From an uncultured Pseudomonas sp. (GTDB lineage Bacteria; Pseudomonadota; Gammaproteobacteria; Pseudomonadales; Pseudomonadaceae), in the NCBI RefSeq assembly GCF_946886105.1, contig NZ_CAMPHV010000023.1, positions 9,687 to 73,686 on the forward strand: a stretch of 64,000 nt of DNA, written 5' to 3'. This document shows, one piece after another, positions 1-11,246 of this stretch (the first letter of the stretch is position 1; each line of letters starts with the position of its first letter). The notes under the pieces were generated by a model. That model was not told the origin of the DNA and made no database searches. It was given only the letters and a program-made list of their open reading frames with translations. A program made the position numbers and the translations under genes.

Positions 1-60
1 GCGTTCAAGCATCATTTCGTCGACCGCGACCGCACCCTGGTGCGCATGTTCGGTCGTTAA
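1..60 (+). CDS. Cytochrome b561 family protein, C-terminal end (partial)
   Basis: Only the last 19 codons and the TAA stop lie in the window. The tail reads AFKHHFVDRDRTLVRMFGR, which resembles the usual C-terminus of small di-haem cytochrome b561 membrane proteins, where the final helix is followed by an ALKHHF-like stretch. In Pseudomonas this gene commonly sits just upstream of a yceI gene, as it does here. The call rests on a short tail plus context. Confidence 0.6.
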   Translation, partial: AFKHHFVDRDRTLVRMFGR

Positions 61-135
61 CTCCCATCACCTTATTCCGGCTGCCTGGAATCGTCCCGGC
101 AGCCGCTTGCACAACCTCACAAGGAGAGAATGCCC

Positions 136-714
136 ATGTTGAAGAAGACCCTCGCCGCATTGACCCTCGGCACCGCATTGTTGGGCGCCGGCCACGCGAT
201 GGCCGCCGATTACGCCATCGACAAGCAGGGCCAGCACGCCTTCGTCAATTTCAAGATCAGCCACCTGGGTTACAGCTGGCTGTACGGTACGTTCAAGGAT
301 TTCGACGGCAGCTTCAGCTTCGACGAGAAGAACCCGGAAGCCAGCAAGGTCAAGGTCAGCCTGAACACCGCCAGCGTCGACACCAACCATGCCGAGCGCG
401 ACAAGCACCTGCGTAGCGGCGATTTCCTCAATGTCGACAAGCACCCGACCGCGACTTTCGAGTCCACTTCGGTCAAGTCCACTGGCGAAGGCACTGCCGA
501 CATCACCGGCAACCTGACCCTCAATGGCGTGACCAAGCCGGTGGTCATCGCCGCCAAGTTCGTTGGCCAGGGCGACGATCCTTGGGGTGGCTACCGCGCC
601 GGTTTCGAAGGCAGCACCATGGTCAAGCTGAAGGACTTCGATATCCAGAAAGATCTCGGCCCTGCTTCCCAGGAAGTCGAACTGATCATCTCGATCGAAG
701 GTGTGCGTCAGTAA
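136..714 (+). CDS. YceI family periplasmic protein
   Basis: This 192-residue protein begins with a Sec signal peptide ([23 protein letters not shown], cut before ADY). The rest is a YceI-type lipocalin-like beta barrel, a fold known in relatives to hold an isoprenoid. Typical family segments are visible: [20 protein letters not shown] near the start, [17 protein letters not shown], and [10 protein letters not shown] in the second half. An upstream in-frame ATG at 130 lies only 3 nt from the AGGAG ribosome site, while the ATG at 136 has 9 nt spacing, so 136 is preferred. It follows the cytochrome b561 gene by about 75 bp and may be co-transcribed with it. Confidence 0.9.
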   Translation: MLKKTLAALTLGTALLGAGHAMAADYAIDKQGQHAFVNFKISHLGYSWLYGTFKDFDGSFSFDEKNPEASKVKVSLNTASVDTNHAERDKHLRSGDFLNVDKHPTATFESTSVKSTGEGTADITGNLTLNGVTKPVVIAAKFVGQGDDPWGGYRAGFEGSTMVKLKDFDIQKDLGPASQEVELIISIEGVRQ

Positions 715-781
715 CATGGTCGGGCCGCGTAGCGGCCCAACCGCTCATAGGCGCAGGCGTGGATTCGAGCGCCACAACAAC

Positions 782-810
782 GAAAACGCCGCCCTTGGGG
801 CGGCGTTTTC
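782..810. terminator. Bidirectional rho-independent terminator (yceI / rhlE)
   Basis: A perfect 13-bp stem (GAAAACGCCGCCC, loop TTG, GGGCGGCGTTTTC) lies between the convergent yceI and rhlE genes. A/T runs on both flanks let it act on either strand. Confidence 0.85.
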
Positions 811-829
811 GTTTGCGCTTAGCGCTCGG

Positions 830-2698
830 TCACTCTTCGCGATTGCGCGTCAGCAGGGCCGGCTTCTCGCCTCTCGGCCGGCTGCTCGCCAATTCGTCGA
901 GTTGCTCGGGCGTGGGGAAGCGGTCGAGCCGCGAGCCCTTGTGCACGATCACCGGCTGCTTGTCGCGCGGGCTTTTCACGGCTGCTTCCTGACGGGGCAG
1001 CTCGTCGCGATCCAGCGAGGTGATGCGACCGTCGCCGCGTGGCGGCCGCGCGCGGCCGGAACCATTGCGCGCTTGACCGCCCTGGCCGCCTGAGCCCTGG
1101 CGACGGTTCTGTCCGCCCGCGCCGCCGTTACGCGGACCTTTGCCGGCCGGGCGATTTTGGCCGGCGCCATTACTGGCGCCATTGCCGGCGTTCGCGCCGC
1201 GTGCAGGCGAAGCAGGCGCACCGGGCCGACGGCCGCGGTTCTGCTGCTTGTTCTGGTTCGGGCTGACATAGTCGACCCGGTTGCCGAAATTATCGATCTC
1301 ATCGTCGCGGAACTCGTCCGGCGCTCGATCCGGAGGCAAGGCGGGCACCGCGGGTGCGGCAGCACGGGCCGAACCGCGTGTCTGCTGCGAGCGGCCGCCG
1401 CGGGGCTTGGCCGTACGGGTTTGCTCTTTGCCGCTGTCCTTGCCCTTGTCCTTGCGACCGCCGCCATGACGTTCGCCGTCCGGCTTGGCGCCGCGCGGTT
1501 GGCGTGGCTTCTGCGGCTCGCGCACTTCCGGGCGTTCGGCTTCAACTTTGCTGGCGTCGAAGCCGAGCAGGTCGCCGTCGGCGATTTTCTGCTTGGTCAT
1601 CCGCTCGATGCCCTTGAGCAGCTTCTCTTCATCCGGCGCGACCAGGGAAATCGCCTCGCCGCTACGCCCGGCACGGCCGGTACGGCCAATGCGGTGGACG
1701 TAATCTTCTTCGACATTCGGCAGTTCGAAGTTGACCACGTGGGGCAACTGGTCGATATCCAGGCCGCGGGCGGCGATATCGGTGGCCACCAGGATGCGTA
1801 CCTTGTTCGCCTTGAAATCGGCGAGGGCCTTGGTGCGGGCGTTCTGGCTCTTGTTACCGTGAATCGCCACCGCGGTCAGGCCGTGTTTGTCCAGGTACTC
1901 GGCCAGACGGTTGGCGCCGTGCTTGGTGCGGGTGAACACCAGGATCTGCTCCCAGGCGCCGGCGGTGATCAGGTGGGCGAGTAGGGCGCGTTTGTGGCTG
2001 GCCTGCACGCGGAACACGCGCTGTTCGATACGCTCGACCGTGGTGTTCGGCGGCGTTACTTCGATGCGCTCGGGGTCGTGCAGGAGTTTGCTGGCCAGGT
2101 CGGTGATGTCTTTCGAGAAGGTCGCCGAGAACAGCAGGTTTTGCCGCTGCGTGGGTAGCTTGGCCAGTACCTTCTTCACGTCATGGATAAAGCCCATGTC
2201 GAGCATGCGGTCGGCTTCGTCGAGCACGAGGATTTCCACGTGGGACAGGTCGATGGCTTTCTGGTTGGCCAGGTCGAGCAGACGTCCGGGGCAGGCCACC
2301 AGGACGTCGACGCCCTTGGCCAGTGCCTGCACCTGGGGGTTCATGCCAACGCCGCCGAAGATGCAGGCGCTGACGAATTTCAAATCGCGGGCATACAGCT
2401 TGAAGCTGTCGTGCACCTGGGCGGCGAGCTCGCGGGTCGGTGTCAGGACCAACACGCGCGGCTGTTTCGGGCCGTGACGTTGTTCGCGATCCGGGTGACC
2501 GTTGGGAAACAGTCGCTCGAGAATCGGCAGGGCGAAACCGCCCGTTTTACCTGTACCCGTCTGGGCCGCCACCATCAGGTCGCGACCTTGCAACGCGGCG
2601 GGGATGGCCCGCTGTTGCACCGGAGTGGGTTGGGTGTAACCGGCGGATTCGACCGCGCGGACTAGTGCCTCGGAGAGACCGAGGGAGGCAAAGGACAT
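830..2698 (-). CDS. rhlE: DEAD-box ATP-dependent RNA helicase, RhlE type with long basic C-terminal tail
   Basis: This 622-residue helicase remodels RNA duplexes in the cytoplasm. The first ~380 residues hold the full DEAD-box set: a Q motif ([14 protein letters not shown]), Walker A (AQTGTGKT), PTRELA, DEAD ([13 protein letters not shown]), SAT (LLFSATFS), and the C-lobe motifs [10 protein letters not shown] and [10 protein letters not shown]. Residues ~385-560 are low complexity and rich in Arg, Gly, Asn and Gln, typical of an RNA-binding or degradosome-tethering tail. They are followed by a more conserved last ~60 residues ([11 protein letters not shown]...). The tail length recalls the RhlE2 type of Pseudomonas, known from memory. 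The start ATG is at 2698. Confidence 0.95.
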   Translation of the reverse strand: MSFASLGLSEALVRAVESAGYTQPTPVQQRAIPAALQGRDLMVAAQTGTGKTGGFALPILERLFPNGHPDREQRHGPKQPRVLVLTPTRELAAQVHDSFKLYARDLKFVSACIFGGVGMNPQVQALAKGVDVLVACPGRLLDLANQKAIDLSHVEILVLDEADRMLDMGFIHDVKKVLAKLPTQRQNLLFSATFSKDITDLASKLLHDPERIEVTPPNTTVERIEQRVFRVQASHKRALLAHLITAGAWEQILVFTRTKHGANRLAEYLDKHGLTAVAIHGNKSQNARTKALADFKANKVRILVATDIAARGLDIDQLPHVVNFELPNVEEDYVHRIGRTGRAGRSGEAISLVAPDEEKLLKGIERMTKQKIADGDLLGFDASKVEAERPEVREPQKPRQPRGAKPDGERHGGGRKDKGKDSGKEQTRTAKPRGGRSQQTRGSARAAAPAVPALPPDRAPDEFRDDEIDNFGNRVDYVSPNQNKQQNRGRRPGAPASPARGANAGNGASNGAGQNRPAGKGPRNGGAGGQNRRQGSGGQGGQARNGSGRARPPRGDGRITSLDRDELPRQEAAVKSPRDKQPVIVHKGSRLDRFPTPEQLDELASSRPRGEKPALLTRNREE

Positions 2699-2905
2699 GT
2701 GTAATCCTGTCTAGTGAGGGCTTGGCCCTATGGGGTGTATTGCCTGGCTTGAATCACGCTTGGGGCGCGCAATCCCGTCCGGTACTGCTGACCTCTGGGG
2801 GCTAGCATCCGGGCGCAAGCCTGGCGGGAAGGCCCGAGTATAACAGAGCTGAGCCTTTGCGCAGCTGTAGCCTGCTTAACGGTTTAACAGCGTTGCGACG
2901 GGCTT

Positions 2906-3703
2906 CTATCGGGCACTGGGATGCAGGTCCGGGCGCGGAGCCCGAGCGGCAAGTTGCAATGTAGGCCGCATGCCGTAATGGCTCAGCAGCAGGCTGTAGG
3001 TCGGCTCGAGCTTGAGCAGGCGCAGTTCGCGAGCGAAGTCCTCGGCTAGCCGTTCGAGGCCGGCGTCGCGTCGCAGTCCGAGGTAGAGCGAGTCGCGGCT
3101 GATCACTCGGGGGTGGTGAGTGACCGCATCGTTCAGGCCCATGCTGTCGAGCACGAAGCGTCCTGCATAGCGATCGTTAACCACCAGATGCACGCGCTCG
3201 TGCATCAACTTGCCGAAGTTGGCCGTGTGGCTGGGCGCCGGCTCACGGACAAACAGCGGCGATTCGGCAAAGCTCCGGTCGGAATACCAATAGCGGCTGG
3301 CCACGCCTATTTTCAAGCCTTGCAGGTCATCGAGGGCACGGAACGGATAGGGGCGGTTCTTGGCGTAAAACAGTACCAGGTCGATCCGCGACAGCGGCTC
3401 GCTGGGGAACACCAGGGTGGCTTCGCTTTCACGGTTGCGGTAGGCGCCGAGAATCGCATCGGCTTTGCCCTGCTCCAAGGCCACCGAGCAGCGCTTCCAG
3501 GGCAGCATCTGCCATTCGGCTTGCACGCCAAGACGCTGCAGGACGATCCGCGTGACATCGTAATCGAGGCCGTGCAGTTCGCCGTTCTCTTCGTAGATAT
3601 AGGGTGGCCAGGCTTCGCTGACAATGCGCAGCGTTTGTCCTTGGGCGGCGAGACTCAAGCAACTGAGCAGAACGGCGAAGAAGATGCGGCGCTGAGTGTG
3701 CAT
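2906..3703 (-). CDS. Periplasmic solute-binding protein, amino-acid ABC type (SBP_bac_3-like)
   Basis: This 265-residue protein has a signal peptide (MHTQRRIFFAVLLSCLSLAAQG) followed by a type 3 periplasmic binding fold. Family landmarks include LRIVSEAWPPYIYEENGELHGLDYDVTRIVLQRLG at residues ~24-58, the MPWKRCSVALEQGKADAILG segment, and a second lobe beginning LQGLKIGVASRYWYS. No permease or ATPase gene is adjacent, so it may be an orphan binding protein or a sensor partner rather than a transporter subunit. The ligand cannot be read from sequence. Two other orphan proteins of the same general fold occur at 24126 and 37649. Confidence 0.8.
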   Translation of the reverse strand: MHTQRRIFFAVLLSCLSLAAQGQTLRIVSEAWPPYIYEENGELHGLDYDVTRIVLQRLGVQAEWQMLPWKRCSVALEQGKADAILGAYRNRESEATLVFPSEPLSRIDLVLFYAKNRPYPFRALDDLQGLKIGVASRYWYSDRSFAESPLFVREPAPSHTANFGKLMHERVHLVVNDRYAGRFVLDSMGLNDAVTHHPRVISRDSLYLGLRRDAGLERLAEDFARELRLLKLEPTYSLLLSHYGMRPTLQLAARAPRPDLHPSAR

Positions 3704-3898
3704 GGCGCAAGAGTAAGCGGCAAATAACGCGACTGTATAGTCATTAATTGGTCGTGTACTACTAAAGTCGGGCGCTAGCCGACCATTGGCGTGATATTCG
3801 CCAACCGTGATGAGCGATACGGCGCCCGTGGCGAATATGCCGCGGGCGCAATCGAAGGGACTTACCGGCGAACATTGCCGCAGGCTCGCCCCGTCCGC

Positions 3899-5272
3899 TC
3901 AGGTCGCCAGCTTGTAGCAGGGCACATAGGCGTTGTTGCCCGGCAGCTTCATCCGGTGCTGCTCGACGAACGCCCGCAGCAGGCGATCCAGCGGCCGCAT
4001 GATATCCGGGTCGCCGGTGATTTCGTAAGGACCGTATTGCTCGATCAGGCGAATGCCCTTGTCCTTGACGTTGCCGGAGACGATACCGGAAAAGGCGCGA
4101 CGTAAATGCGCCGCCAGTTCGTGCACCGGTTGATCGCGGGTCAGTTTCAAGCTCGCCATGTTGGCATGGGTGGGCTCGAACGGGTGCTGGAAGCTTTCGT
4201 CGATCTTCAACAGCCAATTGAAGTGGAAGGCGTCGTTGTAGTCGCGGCGGTACTGGGTGACCTCCTTGATCCCTTCGGCCATCTCCCGCGCGACCAGGCT
4301 CGGGTTGTCGATGATGATCTTGTAGCGCTGCTGCGCGGCTTCGCCCAAGGTGGCGCCGATAAACGCATTTAGCTGCTGGATGTAGGGGGCGGCGCTCTTC
4401 GGCCCGGTCATGATCAGCGGGAAAGGCAGGCCATGGTTGTCCGGGTGCATCAGGATTCCAAGGAAATACAGCAGCTCTTCGGCCGTGCCGGCGCCGCCCG
4501 GGAAGATGATGATGCCATGACCCACGCGCACGAAGGCTTCCAGGCGCTTCTCGATATCCGGCAGGATCACCAGCTCGTTGACGATCGGGTTGGGCGCCTC
4601 GGCGGCGATGATGCCGGGCTCGGTCAGCCCCAGGTAGCGGCCGCCGGTATTGCGTTGTTTGGCATGGGAAATGGTGGCGCCCTTCATCGGGCCCTTCATC
4701 ACCCCGGGACCGCAGCCGGTACAGACGTCGAGACCGCGCAGGCCCAGTTCGTGACCGACGACTTTGGTGTATTTGTATTCCTCGGTGCTGATCGAGTGAC
4801 CACCCCAGCACACCACGATTTTCGGCTCGACGCCGGCGCGCAACGTGCGGGCGTTGCGCAGCAGGTGGAAAACGTAATCGGTGATGCCTTGCGAGCTGCT
4901 GAAGTCGACCCGCTGATTCTCCAGCTCGCTCTGGGTATAGACGATATCGCGCAGGGCGCTGAACAACATTTCCCGGGTACTGGCGATCATTTCGCCGTCG
5001 ACGAAGGCATCGGCGGGGGCGTTGATCAGTTCCAGGCGAATGCCGCGATCCTGCTGATGGATGCGTATTTCGAAGTCCGGGTAGGCTTCCAGAATGGTTT
5101 TCGCGTTATCGCTGTGCGAGCCGGTGTTGAGAATGGCCAGGGCGCACTGGCGAAACAATGAATAGACGCTGCCCGAACCGGTCTCGCGCAATTGCTGGAC
5201 TTCGCGCTGCGAGAGGGTTTCCAGGCTGCCCTTGGGGGTGACGGTGGCATTGGTGGTTTTTCGTGTGGCCAT
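3899..5272 (-). CDS. ppnN: Pyrimidine/purine-5'-nucleotide nucleosidase PpnN (YgdH), LOG family
   Basis: The protein cleaves nucleoside monophosphates into base and ribose 5-phosphate and, in E. coli, responds to (p)ppGpp. The 457 residues match the E. coli length of 454. The central Rossmann-like LOG domain carries TGCGPGVMKGPMKGA and the signature FPGGAGTAEELLYFLG. It is flanked by the N- and C-terminal extensions that distinguish PpnN from short LOG proteins. An in-frame extension upstream to 5332 exists, but the ATG at 5272 has a GGAG site 7 nt away and gives the family length, so 5272 is chosen. Confidence 0.92.
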   Translation of the reverse strand: MATRKTTNATVTPKGSLETLSQREVQQLRETGSGSVYSLFRQCALAILNTGSHSDNAKTILEAYPDFEIRIHQQDRGIRLELINAPADAFVDGEMIASTREMLFSALRDIVYTQSELENQRVDFSSSQGITDYVFHLLRNARTLRAGVEPKIVVCWGGHSISTEEYKYTKVVGHELGLRGLDVCTGCGPGVMKGPMKGATISHAKQRNTGGRYLGLTEPGIIAAEAPNPIVNELVILPDIEKRLEAFVRVGHGIIIFPGGAGTAEELLYFLGILMHPDNHGLPFPLIMTGPKSAAPYIQQLNAFIGATLGEAAQQRYKIIIDNPSLVAREMAEGIKEVTQYRRDYNDAFHFNWLLKIDESFQHPFEPTHANMASLKLTRDQPVHELAAHLRRAFSGIVSGNVKDKGIRLIEQYGPYEITGDPDIMRPLDRLLRAFVEQHRMKLPGNNAYVPCYKLAT

Positions 5273-5661
5273 TGCGGCGCTCCATGGTTGAGATATCAGC
5301 CATACATGGCTTGCTGACCGTTGAAAATTCATTGGCCGTGGCGTAACGGCGTTGCCGGTGAGTGGGAGGCGGCGTTGTGCATGGGCCGCTATTCGACTGA
5401 TTCCACCCTGTCCGCTGTCGCTCGCCAGGTTGTCAACGGCCTATCGATCGCGTGGTCGAATACGCGCGGGGGTGTTGGTTAGTCTGTCGCCCTTGGCGAT
5501 AGTTTCTGCGCGTTATAGACGCGGCCGCCATCGATTGAAGGCACATGGCCGGATGGCGGTGTCCTTATAACGAATATAGCCCATGCTGCGCCGGCATGAG
5601 TGTTCGTGCTGTGCAAGTCGCCCGAGATAGAGCCTTTTGAGCCCTGACTTCGGCCCTCAAT
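5273..5661. other. Intergenic region upstream of ppnN
   Basis: No convincing gene is present. The region holds the ppnN ribosome site (GGAG near 5280) and presumably its promoter, but no clear -35/-10 pair could be assigned. Short open frames here lack coding character. Confidence 0.5.
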
Positions 5662-5689
5662 GGCCAGCGCCGCGGGGGCGGCGCTGGCC
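5662..5689. repeat. Strong GC hairpin downstream of metF
   Basis: A perfect 12-bp inverted repeat (GGCCAGCGCCGC / GCGGCGCTGGCC) has a GGGG loop. It lies 260 bp past the metF stop and lacks a T-run, so it may be a stability or pausing element rather than a true terminator. Confidence 0.6.
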
Positions 5690-5710
5690 GAAGCCCGAAC
5701 CTTTAGCAGA

Positions 5711-5944
5711 CCGTTGAAAAACTACCTGCGTTGGCAATACTGCGTTAAAAACAGCCTCGCGTGCGAGCCCAGGCTAGGCGCCCCCATCAAAATGCTCATT
5801 TACAGCACGTAAACTCCGCTTTTGACTCGCTTCGCTCGCCCTGCGGGCCAGCCTGCGGCTGTTACTCCGCTTCGCTGCGTTTCGGCTGTTTTTGTGGGGA
5901 CGCCTAGTCCTTGTCTTGCCTGCCTCGCCTACGTTTTTCAATAG
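5711..5944. repeat. MITE-like repeat element with short terminal inverted repeats
   Basis: The element is about 230 bp, and its ends carry TTGAAAAAC (5714-5722) and GTTTTTCAA (5933-5941). It ends 5 bp before the metF stop. Internal blocks ATACTGCGTTAAAAA, ATGCTCATTTA and CGTAAACTCCGCTT recur in reverse orientation in the element at 32507-32630 that overlaps epd. No coding capacity is seen, so any mobility must come from outside. Confidence 0.7.
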
Positions 5945-5948
5945 CCTG

Positions 5949-6794
5949 TTAGCGCGGCAGCTGGAGGTTATTCCAGATCGCCAGGCTCGGTTCCGCCAGG
6001 TTCATGCTGTAGAAGTGCAGCCCCGGAGCACCGCCCTGCAGCAAGCGTTCGCACATCTCCGTGACCACCTGCTCGCCGTAGGCGCGGATGCTGTCGCTGT
6101 CGTCGCCGTAGGCCTCCAGCTGTTTGCGCACCCAGCGTGGGATCTCGGCGCCGCAGGCATCGGAGAAACGCGCCAGTTTGCTGTAGTTGGTGATCGGCAT
6201 GATTCCCGGTACAACGGGAATATCCACGCCCAGCTGATGGATCCGCTCGACGAAGTAGAAGTAGCTGTCGGCGTTGAAGAAGTACTGGGTGATCGCGCTG
6301 CTGGCGCCGGCCTTGGCCTTGCGCACGAAATTGGCGATGTCGTCTTCGAAGTTGCGCGCCTGCGGATGCATCTCCGGGTAGGCGGCGATTTCGATATGGA
6401 AGTGATCGCCAGTCTCCTCGCGGATGAAGGCGACCAGTTCGTTGGCGTAGCGCAACTCGCCGCTGGCCATGCCCATGCCGGACGGCAGATCGCCGCGCAG
6501 CGCGACTATGCGGTTGATCCCGGCGCTCTTGTAGAGGTTGAGCAGCTCGCGCAGCTCCGCCTTGGAATCGCCGACGCAGGACAGGTGGGGGGCGGTACTC
6601 ACGCCGATATCGTTATTCAGTTGCAGCACGGTATTGAGCGTGCGATCACGGGTGGAGCCCCCGGCACCGTAAGTGCAGGAGAAAAAGTCGGGGTTGTAGG
6701 TCGCCAGCTGGCGCGCCACAGTCATCAGTTTTTCGTGCCCGGCTTCGGTCTTGGTGGGGAAGAATTCGAAGCTATAACGGCGTTCTTGAGACAT
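5949..6794 (-). CDS. metF: 5,10-methylenetetrahydrofolate reductase
   Basis: MetF reduces 5,10-methylene-THF to 5-methyl-THF, the methyl donor for methionine synthesis. The 281-residue protein is family length and shows conserved TIM-barrel segments: the N-terminal SFEFFPTKTEAG, the SCTYGAGGSTRDRT stretch, GINRIVALRGDLP, and ITQYFFNADSYFYFVERI. It has an AAGGA site upstream of the ATG at 6794. It lies downstream of ahcY in the same orientation, which links methyl-group supply to SAH removal. A 150-bp repeat sits between the two genes. Confidence 0.95.
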   Translation of the reverse strand: MSQERRYSFEFFPTKTEAGHEKLMTVARQLATYNPDFFSCTYGAGGSTRDRTLNTVLQLNNDIGVSTAPHLSCVGDSKAELRELLNLYKSAGINRIVALRGDLPSGMGMASGELRYANELVAFIREETGDHFHIEIAAYPEMHPQARNFEDDIANFVRKAKAGASSAITQYFFNADSYFYFVERIHQLGVDIPVVPGIMPITNYSKLARFSDACGAEIPRWVRKQLEAYGDDSDSIRAYGEQVVTEMCERLLQGGAPGLHFYSMNLAEPSLAIWNNLQLPR

Positions 6795-6810
6795 GGAGAA
6801 GGTTTCCTTC

Positions 6811-6960
6811 GTAGGGTGGGTTAGCGACGCCGGCCGCTTGAGTTAAGGCCATCTATGGTTTCTGCGCGGCGCGTAACCCGCCAAGCGGCAGTCGGGGCGA
6901 CGCTAGAAACCTGTCGTTAGCGATGGTGGGTTACGCCGCTGCGCGGCTAACCCACCCTAC
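6811..6960. repeat. Palindromic repeat between ahcY and metF
   Basis: A 150-bp element is bounded by a perfect 15-bp inverted repeat, GTAGGGTGGGTTAGC (6811-6825) and its complement (6946-6960). Elements with GTAGGGTGG-type ends also occur at 55636-55704. It could form a large hairpin and affect read-through from ahcY into metF. Confidence 0.75.
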
Positions 6961-6969
6961 GGGCTGTGG

Positions 6970-8552
<1,583 letters not shown>

Positions 8553-8676
8553 AGGTGGCGGGCACGCGCGGAGCTGGCCGCGCGCGTGAAACGTGCGAAG
8601 TATAGCCAGCCCGGCGAAGAAGCCCAAGGCTTTCCGTCGCTCGGCTTAAGGTCGAGGGCGCAGAGCCCGGGTGCGT

Positions 8677-9747
8677 TCACACGCGGTTGCCGCCGCCGCG
8701 CTTTCTGGCCTGCTGGGTCAATGCTTCGGCGATTTTCTCCAGCCCCAGGATTTCATCGGCGGCGCCCAGGGCGATCGCCTCGCGCGGCATGCCGTAGACC
8801 ACGCTGCTGGCCTCGTCCTGGGCGATGCTGTGGCCGCCGGCCTGCTGAATCTCGCGCAGGCCGAGGGCGCCGTCCTTGCCCATGCCGGTCAGCAAGGCGG
8901 CGATCACATTGCGCCCGGCGCACTGCGCCAACGACTGGAACATCGGGTCGACGGCGGGCCGATGGCGGTGCACCTGCGGGCCGTCCGAGAGGCGGATCAG
9001 GTAATTGGCCCCCGAGCGCTCGACCAGCAGATGGTGGTCGCCGGGGGCGACGAAGGCATGGCCGGGGAGGATGCGTTCGCCGCCCTGGGCTTCCACTACG
9101 TGCAGACGGCTCAGCCGGTTCAGGCGCTCGGCGAAGGTGCGGGTGAAACCCGGTGGCATGTGCTGGGTGATGACGATGCCGGGGCTGTCCGCCGGCATAT
9201 CGATCAGCACCTCCTTGATCGCCTCGGTGCCGCCGGTGGAGGCGCCGATGGCGATGATCTTCTCGGTGCCGACAATCGGCGCGCGTGCGGCGCCGGGGAT
9301 CTCTTGCCCGGCGGCGCCAGCGGTACGCTGGGCGGCGCGCGGCCGCAGGCGGGCGAGACTGGCGGCCTTGATCTTGTCGCGGATACCGGCGGCATAGGCT
9401 TCCATGCCTTCGCGGATGCCCAATTTGGGCTTGGCGATAAAGTCCACCGCGCCCAGTTCCATGGCGCGGAAAGTCGCCTCGGCGCCGCTTTCGGTCAGTG
9501 AGGAAATCATCACCACCGGGGTCGGCCGCGCGGCCATCAGCTTCTCCAGAAAGCTCAGGCCATCCATGCGCGGCATCTCGATATCAAGAGTGATCACGTC
9601 GGGGTTGAACTGCTTGACCAGATCGCGGGCGACGAAGGCGTCCGGCGCGGCGCCGACCAGCTGCAACTCGGGGTCGGCGCCGATGATTTCCTTGAGCAGG
9701 CTGCGGATCAGCGCGGAATCGTCGACTACCAGTACTTTGATCGGCAT
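8677..9747 (-). CDS. cheB: Chemotaxis protein-glutamate methylesterase/glutamine deamidase CheB
   Basis: CheB removes methyl groups from chemoreceptor glutamates when phosphorylated by CheA. The 356-residue protein has an N-terminal receiver domain (VVDDSALIR, phospho-acceptor Asp55 in [11 protein letters not shown]), a linker, and a C-terminal esterase with the catalytic serine in [10 protein letters not shown], the histidine in [10 protein letters not shown] and the aspartate in [12 protein letters not shown]. It is the last gene of the chemosensory operon, 9 bp after cheD, so adaptation enzymes are grouped at the operon end. Confidence 0.95.
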   Translation of the reverse strand: MPIKVLVVDDSALIRSLLKEIIGADPELQLVGAAPDAFVARDLVKQFNPDVITLDIEMPRMDGLSFLEKLMAARPTPVVMISSLTESGAEATFRAMELGAVDFIAKPKLGIREGMEAYAAGIRDKIKAASLARLRPRAAQRTAGAAGQEIPGAARAPIVGTEKIIAIGASTGGTEAIKEVLIDMPADSPGIVITQHMPPGFTRTFAERLNRLSRLHVVEAQGGERILPGHAFVAPGDHHLLVERSGANYLIRLSDGPQVHRHRPAVDPMFQSLAQCAGRNVIAALLTGMGKDGALGLREIQQAGGHSIAQDEASSVVYGMPREAIALGAADEILGLEKIAEALTQQARKRGGGNRV

Positions 9748-9756
9748 ATGTTTTCC

Positions 9757-10365
9757 CTAGAACAAATCGATGGCGCCGCCGACCGGCGCCTTCCTGATGC
9801 GCAGGCTGTAATCCGACTCGCGGTCGAGCAGGGTGGTGTTGTGCAGGTTTTTCAGTTTTTTCACCAGCACCCGGCCGCTGGCGGGAAAGAAATAGACCTT
9901 GCGCGGGTAGATATCCAGGAGGTCTTCGGCGAGCAATTCGATGCCTTCGGTGTGCAGATAGTCGAGGACGAAGTCGACGTTGCGTTGGCCGATATTGTTG
10001 GCGGTGATGCCGCGCAGTACGCAGCCGCCGCCGAACACCTTGGCCTCCAGCTGATGGCGCCGGGCACCGAGCTTGAGCAAATGATTGATCAGCACTTCCA
10101 TGGCGTAGACGCCATAGCGCGCCGAGGACGAAACCGGCCCGAAGCCCTCGTCGCTGTTGCCCGGCAGCATGAAATGGTTCATCCCGCCGATGCCGTTCTG
10201 GGGGTCGCGCAGGCATACCGAGACGCAGGAACCGAGCACGGTGACGATGAGGAGATCGCGCGGGGTGACGAAATATTCGCCGGGCAGAATCTTCACCGCC
10301 TCGCGCTCGAAGTACTGGTCGTAGTAGCTGTTCGGCGCCAGCGCGCTGTCGTAGTCGAGTGGCAT
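9757..10365 (-). CDS. cheD: Chemoreceptor glutamine deamidase CheD
   Basis: CheD deamidates receptor glutamines and can interact with CheC-type or receptor partners. The 202-residue protein shows the family core: the catalytic cysteine in LGSCVSVCLRD, the histidine in GGMNHFMLP, and VKVFGGG/NIGQRNVDFV equivalents (AKVFGGGCVLRG, NIGQRNVDFVLDYL). It starts 2 bp after the cheR stop and is followed by cheB at 9 bp, implying translational coupling in the operon. Confidence 0.95.
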   Translation of the reverse strand: MPLDYDSALAPNSYYDQYFEREAVKILPGEYFVTPRDLLIVTVLGSCVSVCLRDPQNGIGGMNHFMLPGNSDEGFGPVSSSARYGVYAMEVLINHLLKLGARRHQLEAKVFGGGCVLRGITANNIGQRNVDFVLDYLHTEGIELLAEDLLDIYPRKVYFFPASGRVLVKKLKNLHNTTLLDRESDYSLRIRKAPVGGAIDLF

Positions 10366-10367
10366 GT

Positions 10368-11207
10368 TCAGGCTTGCCTCGGCGTCGGGCGATAGACCGT
10401 GCGGCCGATCAGGGTGACCAGGTGACCGGCCTGGATAAAGCTTTCCGAGTGGCCTGCGAAGAACAGGCCCTCGGGGCGCAGCAGGGCGACCATGCGTTCC
10501 AGCAAGCGGTTCTGCGTGGGCTTATCGAAATAGATCATCACGTTGCGGCAGAAGATGATGTCCAGCCCGCCGGCGATGCCCCAGTGCGGGTCGAGCAGGT
10601 TGATCTGGCGGAACTCGATCAGCTCGCGCAGTTCGTCGCGGACCTTGACCTTGCCGGCCTGGCCGCCCTTGCCGCGGAGAAAGAAGCGCTGTTTGCGCTG
10701 CAGCGACAGCTGTTCCACCCGCTCCAGCGGGTAGATGCCCTGGCTGGCCGTGGCCAGCACCCCGGTATCGATATCCGAGGCGATAATCGACACCGGCGGC
10801 TGCCAGTCGATCAGGGTTTCCAGGCAGGCGATGGCCAGCGAGTAGGGTTCTTCGCCGGTGCTCGAGGCCGCGCACCAGATGCGCAGCGTGCGCCGCGTCT
10901 GGGCGTGCTGGCGCAGGTAGGCGGCCAGTTGCTCGAAGTGATGGTTCTCGCGAAAGAACGCGGTCAGGTTGGTGGTCAGGGCGTTGACGAATTGCTGCCA
11001 TTCTTGCGGATCCCGTTCCAGGGCCTCGAAATAGTCGGCGAAGCCGCTCAGGCCGAGATGCCGCAGACGCCGGCTCAGGCGGCTATAGACCATCTGCTCC
11101 TTGCTGTCGGCGAGGCTGATACCGGCGCGTTGATAGAGCAGGCGGCGAATCCGCTCGAAATCGGCCCGGGTGTAATGGAACTCGCGCACCGCCTGTAATT
11201 CAGTCAT
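10368..11207 (-). CDS. cheR: Chemotaxis protein methyltransferase CheR
   Basis: CheR transfers methyl groups from SAM to receptor glutamates. The 279-residue protein has the helical N-terminal domain, then the SAM-binding core: LRIWCAASSTGEEPYSLAI (motif I), IIASDIDTGVLATA, and IDIIFCRNVMIYF as LDIIFCRNVMIYFDKPTQ. The upstream chemoreceptor ends in EWEEF, a probable docking pentapeptide for a CheR beta subdomain, so the enzyme and its substrate are likely encoded side by side. Confidence 0.95.
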   Translation of the reverse strand: MTELQAVREFHYTRADFERIRRLLYQRAGISLADSKEQMVYSRLSRRLRHLGLSGFADYFEALERDPQEWQQFVNALTTNLTAFFRENHHFEQLAAYLRQHAQTRRTLRIWCAASSTGEEPYSLAIACLETLIDWQPPVSIIASDIDTGVLATASQGIYPLERVEQLSLQRKQRFFLRGKGGQAGKVKVRDELRELIEFRQINLLDPHWGIAGGLDIIFCRNVMIYFDKPTQNRLLERMVALLRPEGLFFAGHSESFIQAGHLVTLIGRTVYRPTPRQA

Positions 11208-11246
11208 GCCGCATAGCCGCCGCTCGTCAGGGTTTGCAAGGGGCTG

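Noticed and set aside
778..2700. Multidrug efflux genes expected between yceI and rhlE
   Set aside because: In P. aeruginosa mexR-mexAB-oprM lie near here (from memory), but yceI and rhlE are directly adjacent in this window. Lineage-level difference, not evidence of a local deletion.
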